Shown here: in pieces, positions 24,170 to 36,432 of the stretch
Position numbering within the stretch: position 1 is the stretch's first letter
How the letters are laid out: the number at the start of each line of letters is the position of its first letter
Assembly: GCA_000151295.1 (NCBI GenBank)
Contig: GG745328.1
Location: 1,630,785-1,694,784 of the forward strand
DNA: 64,000 nt
Source of the DNA: Allomyces macrogynus ATCC 38327
Taxonomy: Eukaryota > Blastocladiomycota > Blastocladiomycetes > Blastocladiales > Blastocladiaceae
Direction: 5' to 3'
Notes under the pieces: model-generated
Databases searched by the model: none
Told to the model about the DNA's origin: nothing
What the model saw: only the letters and a program-made list of their open reading frames with translations
Position numbers and translations under genes: made by a program

Positions 24170-24495
24170 GGTCGTTTTTGACGCGCCGCCGCCGCCCGGA
24201 ACAGCGAGTGACCCTTGTGTTGGGAGAACAATACATGGAGTTGTCATTCGAAATTTCATTTTTCTGTCTCCTGTGCGCTCACTACATTGTGACGACGAAG
24301 AGGAGAAGAGACAGCGACCACAGAACAGAAAAGCTCTTTTGATTCAAAAACGAGCTCACTTGAGAGAACAAGCAATCGTCCAGACTGTCTTCCAGGTCCA
24401 GCGACAAAATAATCAAAAAACCAACCAAGAAAACAACCCAACTGGAAATGGACACGCGCAAAAAAGTGGCCTCGCGACGACAACAACGCTACGCC
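24170..24495. other. Intergenic region between convergent P2 and calcineurin genes
   Basis: 326 nt between two convergent stop codons, A-rich toward the calcineurin end. Nothing beyond 3' untranslated sequence is seen. Confidence 0.5.
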
Positions 24496-26349
24496 CTACT
24501 CCTCGGCCGTCAGCACTGCCATATCGGCATCGCCATCGTCATCGAGCGAAATCTCTCGACCCGACTTGACCGAGGTCATCGACATACTGTCCGAGTCGCC
24601 AACGGGCGGCATGCGCTCGTTGTCCTTGTCCATGACCTGCGCCTCCTCGAACGACCGAATCGCGGCCTTGAGCCCTTCCGACCCGAGGGCCAAGTAACCC
24701 GTTGGCAACATATTGGTCTTCATGACGCTCTTGAGTTCCGAAATCGTTTCGGCCTCCTCGCGCAACAAGTTGAACATTTTCGCGATCCGCGCCATGGCAC
24801 GGATCTTGTTGCGAATCACCTGCTTGCGTGCGCCCGGCGGCATCCCGCCCGATTCGTCGACGGCCATTTCCGAGTCGGTATCGCCATCGAGCTCGTCCTG
24901 CGTGCACACGTTGAGCACGGCAACCAACATGCTCGTAATCTTTTCGCCGACAAACGGCAACGACCACGTGAAGACGTCGAGGAAATTCGGCAGCCAGTAC
25001 GGGTGCGGGACATGGCAAAACTGGCGAATGTTCATGGTGCGTGGCTCGTACTTGAGCACGGCCGCCTTGTTGTTGTAGATATCGCAGTAGTTGGGCGCCG
25101 AAAAAATCGTCATGACCGACGGGAACCCCGTCGTCGGCGTCTTGCGGTACATGCGGTACCCCGCATCCTGCGCCTCGTGCGCGCGAATGATCGAGACGAG
25201 GTTGTTGCGCTCGAGAAATTGGCACACGGCGTGGTAGCTGTAGATGTAGGAACATCCGCGCAGGCTGTTGGGCGCAAACAGTGGGCCGCCCGTCGCCGAC
25301 GACTCGTCCGGGTCCGACCAGAGAATGTCGCACATGAGCCCGCTCGTCGGCGGCTCGCAGAACCGGTCGAGATTGCGCAGGTCGTCGATCGTCACGAGCT
25401 CGGGCGAGATACCGCCGTGGATGCACAGGAACTTGCGGTCCATGATGGCGGCGAGCGGGAGCGCGCAGAACGACTCGAGGCACGCCTCGTAGACGCGTTC
25501 CGAGTACTTGTGCAGGCCTATTCACGACAAAAAAACAGCGGTGAGACGCAAATACAGCTACTCGAACGAAAGAAATGCGTACACTCGGTTTTGAACGTAA
25601 AGTAGGATGTCAAATGCCGGCACTCGTGGTTGCCGCGCAGCAAGAAGAAGGTATTTGGGAACCAAATCTTGAGCGTCCACAAGTAGAGCACGCACTCGAT
25701 CGAGAAATACCCGCGATCAACGTAGTCGCCCAAAAACAGGTAGTTGGTCTCGGCCGGGTCGCCGCCGACCTCGAACAGCTTCATCAGGTCATAGTACTGA
25801 CCGTGGATATCACCGCAAACTACGTGTCAACGTTGCGCCGTCAGTCTCCACCCGTCAGTTTCCTGCTCCCGCAAGAGGAGACCAGCACAGAGCAAGCAGC
25901 TGCTTCGCCAGCCAACATACCCGTCGTCGGCGACGTGATTTCCAAGACGTTCGGTTCGTTGCGCAGCAGCTCGGTGCCCTTGGCAATGATCTCGAGCGCC
26001 TGCTCCTCGGTCAATCGGCCCTCGTTGAAGAAGTGGTTCCTGAGGAACTCGACGTCGGGCTTAGTCGGGTCGGCCTCGCTGTAGAACTGCTCGGGCGTCG
26101 GCTTGAACGTGTTGGGTGGCGGCACGTCTAGTAAACGCGTTGGACGTCAGGTCCATGAGCGTGACGGCAATCAAGGCAAGACGTATAAAGTGCGGCGGCG
26201 GCAACGGTGGGGAGAGAGGCGTCGCGCGACACACCGCACGCGTTGTCGTCAGTCAAGCACGCACCCTTGACGACGCGCTCCACGGTCGAGACCTCCTCAC
26301 CGCTGTCGGCGATGTGGATGGTCCACTTTTGCGGTGGCGGAGAGTCCAT
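24496..26349 (-). CDS. CNA1: Calcineurin catalytic subunit A, copy 1
   Basis: Exons in transcript order are 26349-26265, 26127-25921, 25819-25583 and 25517-24496, all phase 1 joins, giving 516 aa. PPP-family phosphatase signatures are complete: [37 protein letters not shown] and FSAPNYCD. A helix that binds the B subunit follows ([16 protein letters not shown]). Then come a calmodulin-binding segment ([16 protein letters not shown]) and an autoinhibitory element ([17 protein letters not shown]). The tail is short and acidic. The product is the Ca2+/calmodulin-activated Ser/Thr phosphatase that dephosphorylates Crz1/NFAT-type targets. Its three intron positions are identical to those of the neighbour at 27220-29383, so the two arose by tandem duplication. 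Confidence 0.96.
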
Positions 26350-27219
26350 GACGACGGCTAGGAAAGTTGACGAGGATGCAGACGCGTCCGGGGTGCGGTA
26401 TAGCGTGGACCAAGCGCGTCAGCTTGGCGTCCAGGTGGTTGTCGCGGACCGACTCGCGCATGTAAGGCGTGTCGTGTCGAAACAATCGCGGCTAGGAACG
26501 GACCCTTGACGCCGTTGCAGTCGGGCTTCCAGCTGAGTTACGGCACCGGATGCCGACTTGTAGGGTGTTTACGGGCTCGGAGCGCGCGTCGAGGTGTCGC
26601 GCAGGCTCGCGTTGCGGAAAGAGGCAGCCGGGCTAGGGCCCGGTCGTCGAGGTGCCGGACGGAGGACGGCGGCGAGAAGCAGTCGACGACGAACGAGGTG
26701 CTGCTGGTCGTTTGGTGAGGCCAGGTGTTGGTTCGAGGACGCCTTTTCGCCGCGTGTGCAACACATCGTTCAAGTGGCGGCTGGGCCCAGGTGGCACAGC
26801 AGGGCCCACGTGCACTTGACTGAATCGTCGAAACCAGGGCCGCAGAGCTCGGACGCCTGCTTGCACAAATGCCCTCACTTACCCGCTCACTTTTCTCGAT
26901 GCCATGCCGTAGATGGGCGACGTGATCACCGGCGGAGAAAGTCGAGAGAAGCGTGGCGCGCGACACCGCACGACACGCCACGGCTCGACACGACACGGAC
27001 ACAGCACGATGCGACGCAGCATAGGAAGCACAAACCCAAGGATATTGACCAAATCACAAACGAGTCCCACGGTAAACGGACCCACGGATCCAAAACGAGA
27101 ACCGCCGCCCCCACTTCTCCCCTCCCCACCGACCCACCCAGCCCCGCGCGCTCGCTGTCCCCAAGTCCCGCACTCGCTCACGCAACTCGCGCCCGCTCCC
27201 TCATTCGCTTGCCCGACGC
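26350..27219. other. Intergenic region between the calcineurin paralogues
   Basis: About 870 nt. It holds the promoter of copy 1 and the 3' end of copy 2. Frames open on either strand here are not supported by domains or splice logic. Confidence 0.5.
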
Positions 27220-29383
<2,164 letters not shown>

Positions 29384-30437
29384 GGTGGAAGACTAATCGA
29401 GCGTGGACATGGGAGGAGACACGAATCAGGTCGGGTTCACGACACGGCGAACGCCGTGATTCGGCGCGTGGGCGCCACGAATCACGGTCACGGTCTCGCG
29501 GGCGCGTAGGGCAACGTTCTCACGCACGAGAATGGACAATACCGTTCAGAACTTGACGCGAGGAAGAGGATCAAAATAGAGCGGCTGGTCGTCGACACGA
29601 CAATCGTCAAGACACTTGGCCCGAGAGGAAGCGCGAGCTGGTTGGCCAGTTGAGGGCGAGCCGAGACGCTTGCTCCGTCAGAAGAGGGAAGGTGGCACCC
29701 CGCGGTCAAGGGGCCGGGGTTGGATCGGTGCAACGAGGCGAGACACGCAGCGACGGTGCGTTGCAGCGGGTCCGAGGGCACGAGAGTAGCGGGAAACAGG
29801 TGCCGTTGGCGGATCGATACCGCACGGGACAGATTCCGCGGCAGCAGCGGGGGGAGACGCGTCGGCGGGACAAAGGGGTGCGCGACCCGGTCGGGAGCGT
29901 GACGGGAGCAGCAACCACGCGGGGGGGCGAGAGGAGGCGAGTGCACGGAGTTGGGCCGTCGCGTCGGGGACAAGAGCACCGGCGAGCGAGGTCGGGAGAG
30001 GAGGAAGAAGAGCAGGGTGAGGGCGAGCTTGGCAGGCAGGTCGCGCGACCCGCGTCTCTTGTCTCTTTCAGCCTTTTTTGATCACTGCGGCAGCGTCGCG
30101 TTGGGTGCGGTTGCACACCTAAGTCACGCGTGCGCCTTGTGAGATGCAAGATGCTGTCTCCCACTCTCTGTTGCGCTATTCTTCCTGCTCTTCTGGCACC
30201 TGTTGGTGCCCGTTCGCGCTTCTTTGCGCGGTGTTGTGGGCGATGAGGTCCGCTCTGAGCGTGCGTGATGGAAGCGCACAGCGGACGAGGAGCGGAGGCA
30301 CGCAGTTGGCACAGAATAGTTATCTATATACAAGACCGAAAAACCAACGGAAACTGCCCGCGCTCACACCCAAACGCCGGCCTGCAAGGACATCCCAAAA
30401 TTGAACGGCAAACAGCGGCAATCAGCGGCAATCGGAC
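29384..30437. other. Intergenic region, calcineurin copy 2 to imidazolonepropionase
   Basis: About 1.05 kb, holding the promoter of calcineurin copy 2 and the 3' flank of the imidazolonepropionase gene. Purine-rich runs lie around 29930-30020. No gene, repeat or RNA is recognised. Confidence 0.5.
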
Positions 30438-31928
30438 TCAAACACGAGTCCCCTGAACGTAGACGGCGGCAATCGGCGGGTCGGCCATCTGGTAGATGAT
30501 GTGGCGCCAGTCGGGGTTGTCAATCACCACGAGGTCGCCAAACTTGCCCGGCTCGAGCGAGCCGCGGTCCGCCTCCTGGTGGAGAGAGGCTAGATAGTGT
30601 CGAAGATCGTGGTGAGCAAAAATTCAAGACCAATCTGTCCCGATCCAAGCCATAATACGTACCAGCCGCGTTGATTGTCGCGGCCACGAGCGCCTCGTTC
30701 ATCGTCATTTTCATGTTCACACACGACAGGTTCATGACGTGCGGCATCGACATGCAGTGCGCGTTCGGGTTAAAATCGGACCCGAGCGCGACCGGCACAC
30801 CGCTGTCAATCAGCTTGCGTGCCGGCGGCGGCGCGATGCGCAGGACATAGGCCGTGGTCGGGAGCAGCGTCGCGAAAATCGTGTTCTTGGCCATCATTTC
30901 CATGTCGCGGTCCTGCACTTCCTCGAGATGCGAAATCGCGCGCGCGCCAAGCTGCGCGCCCACCTCGCCCGAGGCCATGGCATGCAGCTCGTCACCGTGG
31001 AAGTTGATGGCCCACCCGAGCTCCTTGCCGCGACGCAGGACGGCTTCGGTCTCGGCACGCTCAAAGACGCCCTTCTCGTAGAAGACGTCAATGTTGTCGA
31101 CGTGCACGGTGCCCGTCTCAACGGCGCGCACAATGGCCGGAATCTGCTCGTCGATAATCTCCTGCGTGTAGGCGGCGAGCGTCTTGTCCTTCGGCACCGA
31201 GTGGCCGCCGAGGTAGGTGATCGACAGCTTGAGCGCGTGGTGCGACTTGTTGTGGCGCGTCAGCACACGCAGCATCTTGACCTCGGTCGCCGTGTCAAGA
31301 CCATACCCGCTCTGTTTTTTGTTGTTGTTCCGCAGGACCGCGAGACGCGTTAGATGATGCTCGATCATGCCAATTCACCTCGTTGAGTAGAAACAGAACA
31401 TACCTTGGCCTCAGCAAACGTCGTGCCGAGCTTGATCATCCGGTCCATGCGCTTTTGCAAGTCGGCAAACAGCGTCTCGTCGGACGCGGCGCGCGTGTGC
31501 TGGACCGTGAACCCGATCCCGCCCCCAGCCTTGTGAATATCGAGGTAGGTCGCGCCCGCCAACTTGAGCGCGAATTCGTGGACGCGATCACCGGCAAAGA
31601 CAGGGTGCGTGTGGCCATCGACAAAACCGGGCACAATCGACTGACCCGTGCAATCAATCTCAAATTCGACGTGCGTCGAGTCGTGCAGGAACCACGGCTG
31701 CGCCTCGAGCGTGTCGAGCGGGCCAACGTAGACGATGCGGCCGGCCTGGTCGACGAGCAGCGAGGCGTTTTCGAAGATGGCGACCTGGTCCATGGCGGCG
31801 CCCGACTTGTGCGTCTCGCCGTGCGCGCAGACCGTCACGATCTGCGCCGCGTTGCGGAAGAGCGACCGGAAGACGGTGCCGGACGCGACCGGGTTCGCGG
31901 CCATCAGGTAGGGCGGCAGGGCAGTCAT
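30438..31928 (-). CDS. Imidazolonepropionase (AMDHD1/HutI)
   Basis: Exons in transcript order are 31928-31404, 31311-30663 and 30589-30438, giving 441 aa. It belongs to the amidohydrolase superfamily. Metal-site and family motifs are in order: VPGFVDGHTHPVFAGDR, then HEFALKLAGATYLDIH, GGGI, HVDNIDVFYEKGVF, INFHGDELHAM, SHLEEV, LLPTTAY and ALGSDFNPNAHC. Joins restore AKSGYGLDTATEV and NAAASLHQEADRGSLEPGK in register with animal AMDHD1. The enzyme opens 4-imidazolone-5-propanoate to N-formimino-L-glutamate, step 3 of histidine degradation, and acts in the cytosol. The ATG at 31928 is first. A second Met lies nine codons in. No other hut-pathway gene is in the window. Dikarya mostly lack this pathway. 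Confidence 0.94.
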
Positions 31929-32407
31929 TTTTGTTGGTTGGTGCTGGTCGTTGCTGGTCGTTGCTGGTCGTTGCTGGTCGTTGCTGGTCGTTGCTGGTGG
32001 CGAGATTAGATCTGCGGGCGAGCAGCACCCGCGGTTGGCCTTGGGTGGGGTATTGCAGACGTTCGCACGACGGGAGCGGGGATCAGAGCGGGCGACCTCT
32101 CACCCTTTATCGAGCTTCTCCACCTCGCAGATCCGTTGAGATCATGGTGATCAGGACGGCGACGAGGCCTGAACGGGTGGAGGTGGCTGGCATGCGGCTT
32201 GGCCTGCGGTGAAATGGCGCGTTATGGTTCACGTCACTCGCCTGTCAGTGCTGTCCGAAGTTGCGCCCAGCGTCCCTGCCAGCTGGCGTTTATTGAATCC
32301 ACTTCGTGGTGATCGCACTCCCGTCAGTCGCGCTGCTCTCGCTCCTGCTCTAGTCGTTTGCTCGTTGCCAACCACGACCAACCGCAGCCCACGCAAGGAC
32401 CAGCATC
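31929..32407. other. Divergent intergenic region, imidazolonepropionase and FAM114 gene
   Basis: 479 nt between divergent starts, so it holds both promoters. The decamer tandem repeat at 31941-32000 sits directly upstream of the imidazolonepropionase ATG. No TATA box is evident. Confidence 0.5.
31941..32000. repeat. Decamer tandem repeat (TTGCTGGTCG)
   Basis: Six head-to-tail 10-bp units. Those at 31951, 31961, 31971 and 31981 are perfect TTGCTGGTCG. The first (GTGCTGGTCG) and last (TTGCTGGTGG) differ by one base. It begins 12 nt upstream of the imidazolonepropionase start on the other strand, so it lies in its 5' leader or core promoter. Confidence 0.95.
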
Positions 32408-34506
32408 ATGGACGAGACCGCTAACCAGCACGCGGCCGAGGAGCGCGATCGGCCGGCTGCGACGGCCGCTGACAGCATCAACGAGACAAGCTCGCCACCC
32501 GATCCGCGCGCCGCTTTGGACGCTCTGAGCAGCAACTTCGAGCCAGCCGCCGTCCCCGCACCCTCCAAGTCGTCGGGCTGGGGCTGGGCGTCGTGGGGTG
32601 CAAATCTCGTCACGTCCGCCGTCAAGTCGCTCGAGCAACTGGACGTGAACCAAGTCGCGTCGACGGCAACCAGGCTTGGTGCGTCCCCAAGTGCTCGTCC
32701 CTGCGGATCACCACTCCACGAAGCAATGTCCAGGAATAGCTGACGCGCAGCGGTTCGGTTGTGGCCAGGGTCGACTGTCACACAAGTCGCGACGAAGGGC
32801 ATTGATCGCGTCTACGCGACCTTGGATCCCGAGTTTCAGCACGATGAGGCCGCCCAACCTCCTGCCTCGACCGAAAACGACAGGTTGGCCGGGTCCTCGT
32901 CAGATACGCAGCGCGAACGCGCGACTGCCGCCAAACCGGACGCGCCAGTAGCCGAAGACGAAGTGGAGCGTCTCAAGGTCCGTTTCCAAGTCTTCTCCAC
33001 CTGAAAGGAATCGATGTTCGCGGTGCATGACTGACAAGTGAAGTTTGGCCCTGACATATAGCGAACCGCGGGCCACGCCGCCGAGACCGTCCTGTCCTCG
33101 ATTGACAAGACTTTTGATTTCGCGTCGGATCTGCTCGGAAACGCAGTTCTGGTCTGCAATTTTGTTGAGCCTGGTCGGCATTTTCCCCCACTTGCTGACC
33201 TGCTTCATGTATAGACGGGCTACCGCACGGTCGCGTCCGAGACCAGCAAGGTCACCAAGCGCGTCGAGGAGCTCGCCACAGACCCGACCATGACCCACGC
33301 CGTCGCGCAATCGCGTGGTCTCGCGTCGCAGGGCATCGGTGCCCTCGAGCAGCTCGGCAAGACGGCGTTTGACGTGATCTCGGGCGTGAGGCCAACGACC
33401 GAGTCGTCGGCAAACCGCTCTGCCCCTGCCGGTCCCGCTGCTTCATCAGACATGACTGCCGCACCCGCGTCGTCGCTCTCTGCCCCTGTCAATGCTGCGG
33501 TTCCGCTCGTCGGCTTGCAGTCTCTCAGCACATACTTTGAGCAGGCCATGGGCGCGCAGCACCTCGAAGCGCTGCAGACCATCGCGTCGGAGACGCAAGT
33601 CAAGCTCGCGGCGAGCCCGCAGGCGGCGGTTCCTGACTATGTGGCCAAGTGCAAGACGCTCGATGAACAGCTCAACCTGGAATCGTTCTTGGACACGCTC
33701 GACCAGGACACGCAAATCACGAACGAGTTTGACGAACTGGTGCGTTGTTACTTGGACAAGAACTCGCAACTCGAGACGCAACTGACGAGCAAGGTCGATG
33801 TACATCACTGGAATAGGCGACAGCAGCGCAGAAGCTCGACATGCACGGCGCCGACCAGGCCGCCGACCAGCTCAAACAGCTCACGACCACGGCGCGCGAG
33901 TCGCGCGATCACGCGACAGCCCGCCAGCACCTCGCCAAGTTTGCCGCCTTGGCGTGCGAGCAGGTTCGCAGAACTATCTGCCTAACCAATTCACCGGCTC
34001 CTTGACTGATCCGTGTGCTGGCGATGATTTCTAGCTGCTCCGCGCCGCCGAGGAACTGCTGCTCAAGATTGCCGCCGACGAGTCCGTGGACGCGGTTGCT
34101 GCCGCGTCGGCGTTGCGCACCATCATGACTGTGCTGCTGCAAGGCCTGCAAGTCATCGGCACCCTGTACGCGGGCGACTTGGACGGAATTGATGAGGTAC
34201 GTTCCGCTCAATTGTTTGTTTGTTTGTTGCGCGCGCTGGTACTCACGAGATGAGATGTCGGTCTGGCAGACGCTTTCGGCCGACCAGATCGACGATGACA
34301 CGAGCATGAGCATGAGCTACGTGCAGGAGGCCATGGAGGCCGTGGCCACGGTGCTCAAGCTCGCGTTGTGCCGTTCGATGGGCCAAACTGAGTCGGTCTC
34401 GACCAAGGAAACCGTGGGCGACGCGCACCCAGGTGAGGCCTACGCGCATCCGGTCGAGACTGCTCAGCCGGCAACCGAAGCCAAGACCGTGGGGTCTGAC
34501 GAGTAA
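32408..34506 (+). CDS. FAM114/NOXP20-family protein
   Basis: Exons are 32408-32678, 32769-32977, 33062-33151, 33215-33739, 33817-33963, 34035-34196 and 34270-34506, giving about 546 aa. The N-terminal Trp motif GWGWASWGANLV, followed by amphipathic helices, matches the animal FAM114A1/A2 family (DUF719). So do GIGALEQLGKTAFDVI, the block QHLEALQTIASETQVKL and the C-terminal SYVQEAMEAVATVLK. Animal FAM114A proteins are reported to associate with Rab2/Golgi. The role in fungi is unknown. Exon 4 could instead read on past 33739 for 18 more codons, but the GTGCGT donor at 33740 gives a normal 77-nt intron and a smooth join. The third donor (GTCTGC at 33152) is weak. GTTCTG at 33146 is the alternative. 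Confidence 0.8.
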
Positions 34507-34995
34507 TGTGTGGACTTACATTCGCAATACATGTAATCATGATCACGGCGGGTATGAACGCGCTACTGGCACGGTGTCGAGCCGGCCGAAGACTTTAGGC
34601 GAGGACTGGTGCGAGGGCGTGTTTCAGCGCGGCTTAACGCCGCTTGACCGCGGCAACGCTGCGCTGTCCATCGCGCCAAGGCTTGATTACTCGAAGACCC
34701 CGGTGCGAAGCCGGGAATCAACGGGGATCAGCGCGGACAAAAGCGGCACGCCCAGCGAAGGTCTGCGAAGGTCCCCGAGCGCGCCATCGTTTTTTGCAGG
34801 GTTGCAGATCTAAATGCCAGGCCTTTGAATCGGCAGGGACGGATGTTCCTCTCGTCAGCAAAGCGGGGCGCAAAACGCGCGTTCGCCAACCGATCTCTCG
34901 CTCCCGCCTTGCTTCTCCACCGCGACCACGCACGTACCCGCTCCCCCGCGACTCGCCGCATTCTCTCGCCCTCTCTCTACTTTCGACAACCGATC
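34507..34995. other. Intergenic region upstream of ferritin
   Basis: 489 nt holding the ferritin promoter and leader. A small GC-rich palindrome-like segment around 34699-34725 (CCCCGGTGCGAAGCCGGG) does not fold as a tRNA or a canonical CAGUGN iron-responsive element. No gene is seen. Confidence 0.5.
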
Positions 34996-35902
34996 ATGGG
35001 TGGCAAGAAGACCAACAGCGCCAAGCCGTCGACCCCCGCCGCCAGTACATCTAGTGCCTCAACCCCCGGCGCTACTGCTCCCGCTCCCGCTCCGACCACG
35101 ACCTCCACCCCCAACATGTCCATTGCTCGCCAAAACTACCACGACGCCTGCATCGAGGGCCTGAACCAGCAGATCAACATGGAGCTTGTACGTTCGCAGT
35201 GCTCCACTTTCATGATCTCGCTTGCTGCCGAGTGCTGACCGACCAGCGCGTTTCCGCGCGTTCCCCCGTTGATAGAAAGCGTCGCACATCTACCTCTCGC
35301 TGCACGCCTACTTCTCGCGCGACAACATTGCCCTGCCCGGTCTCGCTCACTTCTTCAAGCAGTCTTCGGACGAGGTGCGCTTCGCGGTCGTTCTTGCCCA
35401 CAGCTCCACTTCCGAACCAAGTCGCTGATCGCTCCTCGACGGCCATGCGTTCTAGGAGCGCGAGCACGCGCAGAAGATGATCGACTACCAGATTGCGCGC
35501 GGCGGCAAGGGTACGTTCTATCGATCAGCTGAGCGAGAGTTCTCGGCCCAGTCGCCTCAGTTCAACGACCTATCGATGGAGCGTGTCTCTAACCCTCCCT
35601 GGTCGCTTGTCCACCACCTAGTCGTGCTGCAATCGATCGCGGCGCCCGAGATTGAGTGGCAGTCGGCCAAGAACGCCATGGAATTTACTTTGTCGCTCGA
35701 GAGGGAAGTTAACAAAGCGCTTCTGCAGCTGCACGCCGTCGCCGACCAGAACTCGGACCCGCACATGGCCGATTTCATCGAGTCGGAGTTCCTCGGCGAG
35801 CAGGTTGAGGCCATCAAGAAGATCTCGGACTTGCTCACGCAGCTCAACCGCGTCGGCGCCGACGGGCTCGGCCTCTACCTGTGGGACAAGGATCTGCAAT
35901 AA
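34996..35902 (+). CDS. Ferritin, heavy-chain (ferroxidase) type
   Basis: Exons are 34996-35187, 35276-35374, 35456-35510 and 35622-35902, giving 208 aa. After an Ala/Ser/Thr/Pro-rich extension of about 40 residues comes a full four-helix ferritin. The motifs are [66 protein letters not shown] and the short helix E with [11 protein letters not shown]. All ferroxidase ligands of human H-ferritin have counterparts: Glu in NMEL, Tyr in HIYL, Glu and His in EREH, Glu in LERE and Gln in GEQ. It would oxidise Fe2+ and store iron as a 24-mer. No signal or transit peptide is obvious, so it is probably cytosolic. Ferritin is absent from most Dikarya, which use vacuolar iron storage. Intron joins recreate EEREHA and GGKVVLQ. 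Confidence 0.96.
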
Positions 35903-36432
35903 GCGCACTAAGCGCGCGTGCTCTGCCTCGCCCGTGGTTGGGCGCCGTCAAGGCGTGCTCGAAGGCGTTTCGGCTGGCGCTCGTGTTGGCGTGTCGTTGT
36001 GGTCAGTTGGTGGTGATATTTTTCGGCGGTTTGCACCAGTTTTAGGTTGGGATTTATCGTAAAGAAATCAAAAAACGATTTCCTTGCCCACAGGAACATG
36101 CACGACCACGTCAGATAGCTCTTTGTCGTGTCGGCGCCCACGAATCGCCATTTCCATTTGCTCGTACATTTTCGCTGCACCATCGACACACGTCGAGCGC
36201 GTCATGATATTGACGTGACAGCGTCGACTGACGGCCTACGACTTGCTGCAAGTGCAAGAGTACTGAATATCCAGCGCAACCCGTCGTTTCCGGCTCCAGC
36301 AACACCTCACGCATCGCTCGACACGACAAGTCATTGCCAATCGCTCGCTTGGACCATTCTGTGACGAGCGACGCTCTTCCCGTCACGGCTCCGCGCAAAT
36401 CCGCGGCCATTCGACCGATTTCCATCATCAAA
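35903..36432. other. Intergenic region, ferritin to kinase gene
   Basis: 530 nt with the ferritin 3' end and the promoter of the kinase gene. No conserved element or frame is recognised. Confidence 0.5.

Noticed and set aside
33780..33816. A 23-nt intron in the FAM114 gene (donor at 33793)
   Set aside because: Too short to splice. The donor at 33740 gives a normal 77-nt intron in the same phase.
34690..34730. Possible tRNA or iron-responsive element before ferritin
   Set aside because: No acceptor/anticodon arms or CAGUGN loop can be drawn. It is only a short GC palindrome.
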